DNA of 64,000 bases from Nocardiopsis sp. TSRI0078 (GTDB lineage Bacteria; Actinomycetota; Actinomycetes; Streptosporangiales; Streptosporangiaceae): positions 160,622 through 224,621 of the forward strand of contig NZ_LWLB01000032.1 of NCBI RefSeq assembly GCF_001905145.1. Direction: 5' to 3'. The translations under genes and the position numbers were made by a program. Position 1 is the stretch's first letter. Each line of letters starts with the position of its first letter. This document shows, piece by piece, positions 9,514-18,032 of this stretch. The notes under the pieces were generated by a model. That model had not been told where the DNA came from and made no database searches. It saw nothing but the letters and a program-made list of their open reading frames with translations.

Positions 9514-9996
9514 ATGGAGACCATGGACACCAGTCTCGACTGGCTTCTGGAGAACCTGCGCCACAGGACACCGGGCATCCGCCACGTCCTCGTCCTGTCC
9601 AGGGACGGACTCAAGATGTGCCACACCAGCGAACTGCACGTGGACCGCGCCGACCAGCTCGCCGCGATCTGCGCGGGCATCCAGAGCCTGTCCCTGAGCG
9701 CCTCCGCCGAGTTCGGGGACGGCGGCGGGGCGGGCCAGGCCATGGCCGAGTTCGGCGGCGGGGTCCTGCTCATCATCGGGGCGGGAGAGGGCGCCCACCT
9801 GGCGGTCGTCACCGACCACGACGCCGACGTCGGAGTCGTGGGCCACAACATGAACGAACTCGTCGAGCAGATCGGCGGCTTCCTGACGGCGGCGCCGCGC
9901 CGGATCGACCCGGCCGGTCCGACCGGCCGGACCGGCGGAAGCGGTCGGGGCGAGTGGGCCGAGCGGGCCGAAGCGGGCGCCGAACGGACGCGATGA
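9514..9996 (+). CDS. cvnB: Conservon Roadblock/LC7 protein CvnB
   Basis: A 160-residue protein with a Roadblock/LC7 domain over about residues 5-125 (SLDWLLENL, VLVLSRDGLKM, a GGGVLLIIGAGEGAHLAVV strand pair and MNELVEQIG). A Gly/Arg-rich tail follows. Roadblock proteins in bacteria modulate small GTPases such as MglA or CvnD. Its start follows GAAGG; an in-frame ATG at 9523 is possible. The stop overlaps the next start (ATGA). Confidence 0.9.
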   Translation: METMDTSLDWLLENLRHRTPGIRHVLVLSRDGLKMCHTSELHVDRADQLAAICAGIQSLSLSASAEFGDGGGAGQAMAEFGGGVLLIIGAGEGAHLAVVTDHDADVGVVGHNMNELVEQIGGFLTAAPRRIDPAGPTGRTGGSGRGEWAERAEAGAERTR

Positions 9997-10352
9997 ACCA
10001 CGGACCTCTCCAGCGGGAGTCCCCGGACCGCCTCTACACCGTGACCGGAGGGCGCGGCGGCGCCGACGCCCGTGCGCTCGACTCGGTCACCCTCATCGTC
10101 TCCGAGTGCGAGCCCGTGCCCGGAATGCAGTCCGAGCACGCCGCGATCCTGCGGACGTGCGTGTTCCCGACCGCCGTGGTGGAGGTCTCCGCGGAACTCG
10201 GACTGCCCGTCAGCGTCGTGCGGATCCTCCTGCTCGACCTGCTGGACGCGGGCCGGGTGGCGGCCCGCCACCCCGCCTCCTCGGTCCAGCGTGCCGAGGG
10301 ACACGACCCCGAGACCCTGAAGCAGGTGCTCCTTGCCCTCCAACGCCTCTGA
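9993..10352 (+). CDS. cvnC: Conservon DUF742 protein CvnC
   Basis: A 119-residue DUF742 protein. It has the family layout: a short N-terminus with LYTVTGG, a middle segment, then a winged-helix-like part (VVEVSAELGLPVSVVRILLLDLLDAGRV) and a C-terminal EtLKQVLLALQRL helix. DUF742 proteins are always linked to CvnB and CvnD and probably act as connectors between the kinase-like CvnA and the GTPase. The gene overlaps CvnB by four bases and the CvnD start by twenty. Confidence 0.9.
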   Translation: MNHGPLQRESPDRLYTVTGGRGGADARALDSVTLIVSECEPVPGMQSEHAAILRTCVFPTAVVEVSAELGLPVSVVRILLLDLLDAGRVAARHPASSVQRAEGHDPETLKQVLLALQRL

Positions 10353-10971
10353 ACGGCGGGCCGTGCCGGTCCGGGCCCCGCTCGCCACGACGGCCGACAA
10401 CGCCCTCAAGATCGTCGTCGTCGGCGGCTTCGGCGTCGGAAAGACCACCCTGGTCGGCTCCGTCAGCGAGATGCGCCCGCTGAGCACCGAGGAGGTCATG
10501 ACCCAGGCCGGCGCGGGCGTCGACGACATCAGCGCGGTCCGAGACAAGCGCACCACCACCGCGGCCTTCGACTTCGGGCGCATCACCATCGACGAGCGGC
10601 GCGTGCTCTACCTCTTCGGCGCCCCGGGCCAGAAGCGGTTCTGGTTCCTGTGGAACCAACTGTTCACGGGCAGCCTCGGCGCGGTCGTCCTCGTCGACAC
10701 CGACCGCGTCCGCGACTCCTGGTACGCCATCGACCGGCTCGAACACCACCGCACTCCCTTCGTCGTCGCGGTGAACCGCTTCGGTCCCGGACCCGGCCTC
10801 GCCGAGGTGCGCCGGGCCCTCGACGTCTCCGACCGGGTCCCCCTGGTGGACTGCGACGCCCGCAGCCGCGAGTCCAGCCGCGACGTCCTGGTCACCCTCG
10901 TCCAGCACGTGTCCGGACCCGTGCACGGGTCCGCGCCCACGTCCGCATCCACTCCCGAGGACACGCCGTGA
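10333..10971 (+). CDS. cvnD: Conservon small GTPase CvnD
   Basis: A 212-residue GTP-binding protein. The P-loop is GGFGVGKTT near residue 32. The switch II region reads FGAPGQKRF instead of the classical DxxGQ, as is usual in CvnD proteins. A VNRFGPGP segment stands where NKxD is expected. I annotate a TTG start inside cvnC, which gives the usual N-terminal length; GTG at 10363 behind GGCGGG is a good alternative ten codons later. The stop overlaps the P450 start (GTGA). Confidence 0.88.
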   Translation: MPSNASERRAVPVRAPLATTADNALKIVVVGGFGVGKTTLVGSVSEMRPLSTEEVMTQAGAGVDDISAVRDKRTTTAAFDFGRITIDERRVLYLFGAPGQKRFWFLWNQLFTGSLGAVVLVDTDRVRDSWYAIDRLEHHRTPFVVAVNRFGPGPGLAEVRRALDVSDRVPLVDCDARSRESSRDVLVTLVQHVSGPVHGSAPTSASTPEDTP

Positions 10972-12230
10972 ACGACACCCCGGGCCTGACGGAGACCGCC
11001 GCTCCGCCCAGCAGCGGTCCACCGCTTCCCGACCACGCCGAGGCCGTCCGCTTCTACGGCCCCGAGATCGCCCGCGATCCCGCCGGGCTCTACGAGGAGC
11101 TGCGCAGGTGCTTCGGCCCGGTCGCGCCCATCCTGCTGGACGGGGACGTCCCCGCCTGGTTCGTGCTGGGCTACCGGGAACTGCACCACGTCACCAGCAG
11201 GCCCGAGTGGTTCGCCCGGGACTGCCGCCGCTGGAACCAGTGGGACGCCGTCCCCGAGGACTGGCCGCTCCTGCCCTACGTGATGTGGACGCCCTCGGTC
11301 ATGTTCACCGAGGGGGTCGAGCACCAGCGCCGCGCCGGGGCGATCGGCGACGCCCTGGACGCCATCGACCGCACCGACCTCAGGGCCCTGTGCCAGCAGG
11401 TCGCCGACGGGCTCATCGACACCTTCTCCGCCGAGGGCGGGGCCGACCTGATCGGCCAGTACGCGCACCACATCCCCGCCGGTGTGGTCGCCCGCCTGTA
11501 CGGCATCCCGGAGGAGGAGGTCCCGGCCATGGTGCGCGACATCCTGCTGTCGCTCGACGTCACCGCCGACGCGGGCGGGGCCCACCAGCGCCTCCACACC
11601 CGGCTGGGGGACCTGGTCGCCCAGCGCCGCCGCGCGCCCCGCGACGACGTGCCCTCCCGGCTCCTGCTGCACCCGGCGGGCCTGGCCGACGCCGAGGTGG
11701 TCATCGACCTCCTCGTCATCCTCGCCGCGGCCCAGGCGCCCACCGGCAACTGGATCGGCAACACCCTGCGACTGATGCTGGTCGACGACCAGTTCTCGCT
11801 CACCCTGCAGGGGGGACGCGGCAGTTCCGGCGAGGCCCTCAACGAGGTGCTGTGGAAGAACACCCCCACCCAGAACTTCATCGGCAGGTGGGCGGCGCAG
11901 ACCTGTGAGCTGGGCGGGCGCCGTATCCACCGCGGGGACCTGCTCGTCCTGGGACTGTCGGCGGCCAACTCCGACCCCCGCCTGCACGCCGGGGTCCCCG
12001 ACGTCTACGGCAGCAACCGGGCGCAGATGTCCTTCGGGCACGGCGAGCACGGATGCCCCTTCCCCGCGCCGGAGATGGCGACGACGATCGCCCGCACGGC
12101 CGTGGAGAGCCTGCTGGACCGGCTGCCGGACGTGCGGATGGCGGTTCCGCCGGACCGGCTGGAGTGGCGGCCGTCGGTGTGGATGCGCGGGTTGTTCGAA
12201 CTGCCGGTGCGGTTCACGCCGGGAAGGTAG
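10968..12230 (+). CDS. Conservon P450, CYP157-like, lacking ExxR
   Basis: A 420-residue P450-fold protein coupled to cvnD. The heme loop is FGHGEHGCPFP, so the ligand Cys is present but the usual Gly two residues later is not. The K-helix reads NEVLW, with Trp where ExxR needs Arg, and the I-helix has AAAQAPTGNW rather than AGxxT. Loss of the ExxR arginine is the published peculiarity of the Streptomyces CYP157 family, which also sits in conservons. The S. griseus rarE gene is the comparable fifth gene of that operon. Whether the protein is a catalyst or a heme sensor for the complex is open. Confidence 0.85.
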   Translation: MNDTPGLTETAAPPSSGPPLPDHAEAVRFYGPEIARDPAGLYEELRRCFGPVAPILLDGDVPAWFVLGYRELHHVTSRPEWFARDCRRWNQWDAVPEDWPLLPYVMWTPSVMFTEGVEHQRRAGAIGDALDAIDRTDLRALCQQVADGLIDTFSAEGGADLIGQYAHHIPAGVVARLYGIPEEEVPAMVRDILLSLDVTADAGGAHQRLHTRLGDLVAQRRRAPRDDVPSRLLLHPAGLADAEVVIDLLVILAAAQAPTGNWIGNTLRLMLVDDQFSLTLQGGRGSSGEALNEVLWKNTPTQNFIGRWAAQTCELGGRRIHRGDLLVLGLSAANSDPRLHAGVPDVYGSNRAQMSFGHGEHGCPFPAPEMATTIARTAVESLLDRLPDVRMAVPPDRLEWRPSVWMRGLFELPVRFTPGR

Positions 12231-12324
12231 CGCACGGGGTGGCGCGACGGGAGGAGGTGTCCCCCCGCCGCGCACCGCGGACCCGGCGGCCCGGCGGCCC
12301 GGCCGAGCCGGGTCCGGCGGTCTG

Positions 12325-13545
12325 TCAGCCCGCGGCCGGGGTGAAGCGCAGCGGCAACTCCCGCAGTCCCCGGGTGAAGGCGCCGGTCTCCTCCAGGACC
12401 GCGCCCTCGGCCAGGCGCACGTCCGGCATGGCGTCCAGCAGGTGGTCGGTCGCCACCCGGACCTCGGCCTCGGCCAGGAGGGCGCCCACGCAGAAGTGCC
12501 GCCCCAGGGCGAAGGCCAGGTGCTCGGCCGCGGCGGTGAACGAGGTGGCCTCCCGCAGCTCGGGGCGCAGGACGTCGAAGGTGTCGGGATCGGTGAAGCG
12601 GTCGCCGTCGCGGTTGGCGGAGCCGATCAGGCAGATGAGGGTCGCGCCGGCGGGCACGGTCCCGCCGTCCAGCTCCACGTCCTGCCGGGGCTGGCGCATG
12701 ATCATCTGCACGGGCGGGGTGTAGCGCAGGGTCTCGGCGAACGCGCGCGGGACCAGGCTCCGGTCCTCCCGGACCCGGGCCAGCTGCTCGGGATTGGTGA
12801 GCAGGTTCGCGAACATGCCCGCCACGGCCTTGTCGGTGGTCTCCCCGCCCGCGGCCAGCAGCAGGCTGCAGAAGGCCTTCACGTCCTCGTCGCTCATCCG
12901 GGTGCCCTCGACCTCGGCGGTGCACAGGGTGGACAGCAGGTCCTCGCCGGGGTTCTCCCTGCGCTCGCGGATCAGCGGCAGCATGTGGGCGGCGAACTCC
13001 TCGCGTGTGCGCAGCCCCGCCTCCGCGACCTGCGGGTCCTGGGAGAGGTTGCCCAGGAAGGCGATGATCGACGTGTACCACCGGTGGAACCGGTCGTGGT
13101 CGGACCTGTCCAGGCCGAGCATGTCCACGATGACGTTGATCGGGAACCGCGTGGCGAACTGCGAGACCAGGTCCACCTCGCCCGTGTGGCGGAAGGCGTC
13201 GACCAGCTCCCGGCTGTTGCGCTCGATGACGGGCAGGAACCGCTCCCGCAGTTGCGCGCCGCGGAAGGCCGGTGCCACCAGGGCCCGGCGCACCGCGTGC
13301 TCGCGCCCGTCCATCTGCAGGATGGTGCGCCCGTGGACCGGCTCCAGCTGCCAGTCGTAGTTCTGGGTGGTGAACACCGGGTCCTTGAAGGCGCGTCTGA
13401 CGTCCTCGTACCGGGAGACGACGTAGCTCCGTGTGGCCTCGTGCCAGAAGAGGGGAGCGTGTTCGCGCATGAGGCGGTAGGCGGGGTAAGGGTTTGAGAG
13501 GAATTCCTGGGAAAGGATGTCCGGGATCTCGGGAGCCACGGTCAC
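12325..13545 (-). CDS. Cytochrome P450, CypX/CYP134-like
   Basis: A 406-residue soluble P450 with canonical motifs: AGGETT in the I-helix, ETLR (ExxR) and the heme loop FALGRHFCVG. Segments such as PLIRERRENPGEDLLSTLCT, SLVPRAFAETLRYTPPVQ and EPVHGRTILQMDGREH closely resemble Bacillus CypX, which oxidises cyclo-dileucine to pulcherriminic acid. The GTG at 13543-13545 follows AAGGAG; the frame continues 13 codons further upstream without a site. It converges with the conservon operon (94-bp gap). No cyclodipeptide synthase or separate ferredoxin gene is visible in the window. Confidence 0.85.
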   Translation of the reverse strand: MTVAPEIPDILSQEFLSNPYPAYRLMREHAPLFWHEATRSYVVSRYEDVRRAFKDPVFTTQNYDWQLEPVHGRTILQMDGREHAVRRALVAPAFRGAQLRERFLPVIERNSRELVDAFRHTGEVDLVSQFATRFPINVIVDMLGLDRSDHDRFHRWYTSIIAFLGNLSQDPQVAEAGLRTREEFAAHMLPLIRERRENPGEDLLSTLCTAEVEGTRMSDEDVKAFCSLLLAAGGETTDKAVAGMFANLLTNPEQLARVREDRSLVPRAFAETLRYTPPVQMIMRQPRQDVELDGGTVPAGATLICLIGSANRDGDRFTDPDTFDVLRPELREATSFTAAAEHLAFALGRHFCVGALLAEAEVRVATDHLLDAMPDVRLAEGAVLEETGAFTRGLRELPLRFTPAAG

Positions 13546-13709
13546 GTCCGTCTCCTTCGCCGGTGGGGGGAGGCGCTTTCCCACAGTAGGTTCGGCCTCC
13601 GGCCGGGTCCAGGGGAGAGGGTGTTTCCCGACCCTGAGAGCCTCCGCCAGTAGGTGATTCGACGCGGGGTCAGGACCCTCCGTGCGGTGTCAGCGTCCCT
13701 GTTCGCCGC

Positions 13710-13763
13710 GATCTTGTACTTATAGCGAGATTGGGCGCCCAAACTCGCTATAAGTACAAGATC
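13710..13763. repeat. 54-bp AT-rich near-perfect inverted repeat
   Basis: Two 27-bp arms meet with no loop. The outer 20 bp (starting GATCTTGTACTTATAG) pair perfectly, one A:A mismatch follows, then the inner 12-bp TTGGGCGCCCAA is itself a perfect palindrome. The arms are far more AT-rich than the surroundings. No T-run follows, so it is not a simple terminator. The rest of 13546-14193 holds no full gene. Confidence 0.85.
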
Positions 13764-13990
13764 AACGCAGGCCAGGCCCCTCGTTCCACATCAGCAGCGT
13801 CTCCGGTCCATCCAAAGCCGGCACCTACTGGCGGACGCTCTTAGTGACGCAAGTTGTTTATGGCCGGAATTCCCTTTATGGGAGATATGTCAGGTGGCAG
13901 ATCGGGCTCCGGCGGTCCGTCCGGCCCCCTCCCGGGCGATCCGGCCGGACCGGGCTCCCATGGCCTCGGCCGGGGCGTTCGCGGCGGACA

Positions 13991-14080
13991 GGGGCGGACC
14001 ATGACGACGAGGCCGTCGATGAGGTCGTCGTCGCCGGTCTCGACGGCCGCGCGGAAGGGGTGGGCCACGGCGCTCCCCAT
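13991..14080 (-). pseudogene. Possible remnant of a SnoaL/NTF2-like protein N-terminus
   Basis: From an ATG at 14078-14080 the minus strand reads MGSAVAHPFRAAVETGDDDL, a typical first helix of nuclear-transport-factor-2-like (SnoaL) proteins. Coding sense then fades within ten residues. It lies beside a divergent PadR gene, so it may be the wreck of that regulator's former target. The match is short. Confidence 0.3.
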
Positions 14081-14142
14081 GGTGAATTTGTTGATGAGGT
14101 GGGCTGGAGAGCGGCGATGGTCGGTCACGAGTGTCCGGGGCA

Positions 14143-14170
14143 GCAACGAGTTGTCTAGGTGCGTCGTTGC
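14143..14170. promoter_or_regulatory. Inverted repeat before padR-like gene
   Basis: GCAACGA (14143-14149) and TCGTTGC (14164-14170) are perfect inverted arms with a 14-bp spacer, 23 bases before the PadR-like ATG. It is probably an autoregulatory operator; this is inferred from position. Confidence 0.45.
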
Positions 14171-14193
14171 CTACCGGTGGTTATGCTGCCGCC

Positions 14194-14760
14194 ATGGCAC
14201 TGCGCAACGCCGTGATGGCCGCCCTGCTGGACGGTCCGGCCTCCGGGTACGACCTGGCGAAGAACTTCGACGCCTCCGTGGCCAACTTCTGGGCGGCCAC
14301 TCCCCAGCAGCTCTACCGCGAACTCGACCGCATGGAGACCGACGGGCTGGTCGAGGCCACCGTCGTCGAACAGGAGCGGCGCCCCAACAAGCGGGTCTTC
14401 TCGCTCACCGGGAAGGGACGCCGCGCCCTGCGCGACTTCACCGCCACGCCGCCCCGGCCGGCCGCCATACGCGACGAACTCCTCGTGCAGTTGCAGGCCG
14501 CCGACGCCGGGGATGCTGAGGCGGTGCGGGCCTCCGTCGCCGAGAGGATCGAGTGGGCACGCGGCAAGCTGGCCCGCTACGAGCGCCTGCGGGAGCGCCT
14601 GCTCGACGGCCGCACCGAGGAGGAGCACCTGGCCCGTGCCGAGCGGATCGGTCCCTATCTCACCCTCATGGGCGGCCTGGCGCTCGAACGCGAGAACGTG
14701 CGCTGGGGCGAGCGGGTCCTGGCCGCCCTGGACCGCCGCGCCGCCGTCCGACAGGACTGA
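14194..14760 (+). CDS. PadR-family transcriptional regulator
   Basis: A 188-residue protein. The N-terminal winged helix (residues 2-75) has the PadR signature order: ALRNAVMAALLDGPASGYDL, then FWAATPQQLYRELDRMETDGLV and the wing with RRPNKRVFSLTGKGR. The C-terminal half is a helical dimerisation domain of the Vir_act_alpha_C type with ERIEWARGKLARYERLRERL. Such repressors often answer to phenolic compounds or antibiotics. An inverted repeat precedes the gene. The neighbouring minus-strand gene is only a remnant, so its present target is uncertain. Confidence 0.88.
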   Translation: MALRNAVMAALLDGPASGYDLAKNFDASVANFWAATPQQLYRELDRMETDGLVEATVVEQERRPNKRVFSLTGKGRRALRDFTATPPRPAAIRDELLVQLQAADAGDAEAVRASVAERIEWARGKLARYERLRERLLDGRTEEEHLARAERIGPYLTLMGGLALERENVRWGERVLAALDRRAAVRQD

Positions 14761-14852
14761 GCGCTCCGGCCCGCCCGGGGACGACGGCGCCCGGCCCCGG
14801 CCCTCGGAGCCCGGCCCCCGCCCTCGGCCCCCGGCGGGCGCCGCGCCGCCGC

Positions 14853-15809
14853 TCAAGCGAAGGCGTCCTCCCCGGTCAGCTCGGCGGAGAACGCCCACAG
14901 GCGCTCGGCCTGGACGGGGTCGACCGCGTGGTCGCGCACGCCGGCCCGGTCGGGGTCGGTCCCGGCGGGCACGGCGACGTCGCAGTCCTCGCAGTACACG
15001 CCGCCCAGTCCGTCCAGCCTCGGGGACGTGGCCGCCCACACCTGGGTGGCCGCGCCCTGCTCCGGCGTCTTGAACGCCGGGTCGGCCAACGCGCCGTTCT
15101 CGTCGATCCACCCACGGTCGACCATCTCCTCCTGCGTCATGTGCCGCTGCAACGGGGTGAGGATCGCCCCCGGATGCAGGGAGAACGCCCGCACGCCGAA
15201 GGGCGCGCCGAGCCGGTCCAGGTGCACCGCCAGCAGCGCGTTGGCGGTCTTGGACTGCCCGTAGGCCAACCACCGGTCGTAGCCCCGGTCGAACCACGGG
15301 TCCTCCCACCGGATCGGCGAGGCCTGGTGCCCGGCGGAGGAAACCGACACCACCCGCGCCCCGCCGTCGGCCAGGGCGGGCCACAACCGGTTGACCAGGG
15401 TGAAGTGCCCCAGGTGGTTGGTGGCGAACTGGTACTCCCAGCCGGGCCCGGCCGTGGCCCGCGGACAGGCCATCACCCCGGCGCCGTTGACGAGGACGTC
15501 GATCGCGCGCCCCGTCTTCAGGAAGCGGGCGGCGAACCCGCGCACGTCGTCCTGGTCGGACAGGTCCAGCCCGTCGACCTCCACCCCCTCGATGCCCTCC
15601 AGGGCCTCGGCGGCCGCCTCGGGGCGCCGCGCGGGGACGACGACCCGGGCGCCCGCCCCCGCGAGGGCCCGGGTGGTCTCCAGTCCGATCCCCGAGTACC
15701 CGCCGGTGACGACCGCCAGGCGCCCGGACAGGTCGAGGCCCTCCAGGACCTCGCGCGCGGTGCTGCGCCCGCCGAACCCCGAACCGATTCTCTGCTGTGG
15801 TGTGCCCAT
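14853..15809 (-). CDS. Short-chain dehydrogenase (retinol dehydrogenase-like SDR)
   Basis: A 318-residue SDR with cofactor motif TGGYSGIG near residue 35, NGAG, a Ser in SVSSAGH and the YGQSK catalytic pair near 195. Length and the C-terminal extension (YCEDCDV, then DHAVDPVQAERLW) match the WWOX/retinol dehydrogenase-like group, usually NADP(H)-dependent. It starts at the ATG with its complement at 15807-15809. It converges on the PadR gene. The substrate is not known. Confidence 0.85.
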   Translation of the reverse strand: MGTPQQRIGSGFGGRSTAREVLEGLDLSGRLAVVTGGYSGIGLETTRALAGAGARVVVPARRPEAAAEALEGIEGVEVDGLDLSDQDDVRGFAARFLKTGRAIDVLVNGAGVMACPRATAGPGWEYQFATNHLGHFTLVNRLWPALADGGARVVSVSSAGHQASPIRWEDPWFDRGYDRWLAYGQSKTANALLAVHLDRLGAPFGVRAFSLHPGAILTPLQRHMTQEEMVDRGWIDENGALADPAFKTPEQGAATQVWAATSPRLDGLGGVYCEDCDVAVPAGTDPDRAGVRDHAVDPVQAERLWAFSAELTGEDAFA

Positions 15810-16096
15810 GTCCGGAACCCTAGGAGCTGGAGCGCGCTCCAGATCAAGCGTCCGGCCGGGATCCGGACCGGACTCCGGACCAGGATCCGGGCCTGGAGGC
15901 GCGCACGGGAGGGCAGCGGCGGGCACACGGCGGCATCCCGGGCCCGTGCCCTCCCGGGCTCCCCCCGGTCCGCAGGAGGCCCCCGCCGCTTTCGCGGCCG
16001 TGCCGCCGCCGCACCGCGGGGGTGTTCCGAAAGCCCGGCCACCACTGGGATAGCGTGATCGCGACCACCCCCTCAGTACAGAGGAGCGAGCGCGCG

Positions 16097-17080
16097 ATGA
16101 ACGTGGAGCACAGGGACGTCGAGGTCAACGGAATCCGCCTGCACGTCGCGGAGCAGGGCAGCGGACCGCTCGTGCTGCTCCTGCACGGCTTCCCCGAGAG
16201 CTGGTACTCCTGGCGCCACCAGTTCGCTCCGCTGGCCGAGGCGGGGTACCGCGTGGTCGCCCCCGACCAGCGCGGCTACGCCCGCAGCGACCAGCCCGAG
16301 GAGGTGGACGCCTACACGCTGCCGCACCTGGTCGGCGACGTCGTCGGCCTCATCGGGGCCCTGGGCGAGGAGAGCGCGGTCCTGGTCGGCCACGACTGGG
16401 GCGCGCCCGTGGCCTGGAGCACCGCCATGATGCGCCCCGACCTGGTCCGCGGCGTGGCGGGCCTGAGCGTCCCGCCCTTCCCGCCCGCGATGATGCCCGC
16501 GCCCTCGGTCACCCGCAGGGTCTACGGCGAGGGCTTCTACCAGGTCTACTTCCAGGAGCCCGGCGTCGCCGACGCCGAACTGGCCGCCGACCCCGCCTCG
16601 TTCCTGCGCCGGATCCTGGTCGGCGCCTCGGGGGACAACCCGTACGCGGACGAGCCGCAGCTGTGGATCGTCCCCGAGGGCTCCTCCCTGCTGGACCCCC
16701 TGCCCGAGCCGGAGAGCCTGCCCTCCTGGCTCACCGAGGAGGACGTGGCGGCCTTCGCCCGCGACCACGCCCTGCACGGCGCCCGGGCCTACACCGGACC
16801 GCTAAACTGGTACCGCAACATCGAGCGCAACCAGGGGCTCATGTCGCCCTTCCAGGGCCGCGGCATCGACGTCCCCGCCCTGTACATGGCCGGGGACATG
16901 GACATGGTCACCATCATGCGCGGGATCCCCGAACTGCGTGAGGCCCTGCCGGTGATCGCGCCGAAGCTGCACGACAGCGTCATCCTGCCCGGCTGCGGCC
17001 ACTGGACCCAGCAGGAGCGCCCCCGGGAGGTCAACGCCGCCCTGATCGACTTCCTCGCCCACCTCGCGACGCGGCGCTGA
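16097..17080 (+). CDS. Alpha/beta hydrolase, epoxide hydrolase family
   Basis: A 327-residue hydrolase. HGFPESWYSWRHQ supplies the oxyanion-hole HGxP, GHDWGAPVAW the Asp nucleophile, YQVYFQEPGVAD the epoxide-hydrolase lid and GCGHWTQQERP the catalytic His near the end. These features mark soluble epoxide hydrolases rather than serine esterases because Asp replaces Ser at the nucleophile elbow. The ATG at 16097 follows GAGGAG. The gene ends seven bases before the sirtuin stop on the other strand. Confidence 0.88.
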   Translation: MNVEHRDVEVNGIRLHVAEQGSGPLVLLLHGFPESWYSWRHQFAPLAEAGYRVVAPDQRGYARSDQPEEVDAYTLPHLVGDVVGLIGALGEESAVLVGHDWGAPVAWSTAMMRPDLVRGVAGLSVPPFPPAMMPAPSVTRRVYGEGFYQVYFQEPGVADAELAADPASFLRRILVGASGDNPYADEPQLWIVPEGSSLLDPLPEPESLPSWLTEEDVAAFARDHALHGARAYTGPLNWYRNIERNQGLMSPFQGRGIDVPALYMAGDMDMVTIMRGIPELREALPVIAPKLHDSVILPGCGHWTQQERPREVNAALIDFLAHLATRR

Positions 17081-17087
17081 GCGGCCG

Positions 17088-17981
17088 CTACCCGGTGACC
17101 CGGGCCGCCGGGGACGGAGCGGGCTCCGGGCCGGGGCCCGCGGAGTAGGCCTCCGCCAGGGCCGTCAGCACCTCGGAGCAGCCCGCGTCGACGGTGAGCG
17201 CGGCCACGTCGTCGGCCCGGGTGGCGCCCCGGTTGAGGACCACCACCGGCCTGCCCCGCTCGACCGCGCGCTTGACGTAGCGCCTCCCTGAGAAGACGGT
17301 CAGCGAGGAGCCCGCCACGAGCAGGGCCGACGCCCCGTCCACCAGGTCGTAGCCCTCCATCACGCGCGCCTTGGGCACGTTCTCGCCGAAGTAGACGATG
17401 TCCGGCTTGAGCATGCCGCCGCACGAGGCGCAGTCGGCCACCCGGAACCCCTCGGTGGCGGCCAGGACCGCGTCGGCGTCGGGGGCGACCTCCACGTCGG
17501 GGACCCCGTCGGCGAAGCCGGGGTTGAGCGCGTCGAGCCGCTCGGCCAGCGCGTCGCGGGCGGTCACCTCCGAGCAGGACAGGCAGATGACGCGGTCGTA
17601 GCGGCCGTGCAGGTCGATCACCCGCCGGCTGCCCGCCTTCTCGTGCAGGGTGTCCACGTTCTGGGTGATGACCCCCGCCAGGGCGCCGGAGGACTCCAGC
17701 GCGGCCAGCGCGCGGTGGCCGTCGTTGGGCAGGGTCCGGTGCACGTGGCGCCAGCCCACGTGGTTGCGTGCCCAGTAGTGGCGGCGGAAGGCGGCGTCGC
17801 CGACGAACTGCTGGTAGGTCATCGGTGTGCGCGGCGGCGAGTCCGGGCCGCGGTAGTCGGGGATACCCGAGTCGGTGGACAGGCCCGCCCCGGTCAGCGC
17901 GACCACCGGCCCCTCGCCGAGGGCCTCGCGCATCCGGGACGCCAGGACCCGGGAGTCGTCGGCGTCGAGCGTGTTCCTCAC
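17088..17981 (-). CDS. Sir2-family NAD-dependent protein deacylase
   Basis: A 297-residue sirtuin. The NAD-binding signature GAGLSTDSGIPDYRG is near residue 31, TQNVDTLH near 110 and the catalytic His in LHG. The zinc site has paired cysteines, CLSC and CASC. It removes acyl groups from lysines in the cytosol, for example on acyl-CoA synthetases. No acetyltransferase or acs gene is adjacent, so its partner cannot be named. Confidence 0.92.
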   Translation of the reverse strand: MRNTLDADDSRVLASRMREALGEGPVVALTGAGLSTDSGIPDYRGPDSPPRTPMTYQQFVGDAAFRRHYWARNHVGWRHVHRTLPNDGHRALAALESSGALAGVITQNVDTLHEKAGSRRVIDLHGRYDRVICLSCSEVTARDALAERLDALNPGFADGVPDVEVAPDADAVLAATEGFRVADCASCGGMLKPDIVYFGENVPKARVMEGYDLVDGASALLVAGSSLTVFSGRRYVKRAVERGRPVVVLNRGATRADDVAALTVDAGCSEVLTALAEAYSAGPGPEPAPSPAARVTG

Positions 17982-18032
17982 GCCTTCGAGGGTACGCGGC
18001 GCCCCGGTGCGGGCGCCGCCACCCCGTCGGAG

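Noticed and set aside
12325..13545. CYP154 identity for the second P450
   Set aside because: Conservons often pair CYP157 with CYP154, but the recognisable segments match CypX/CYP134 rather than CYP154, and the gene is convergent, not in the operon.
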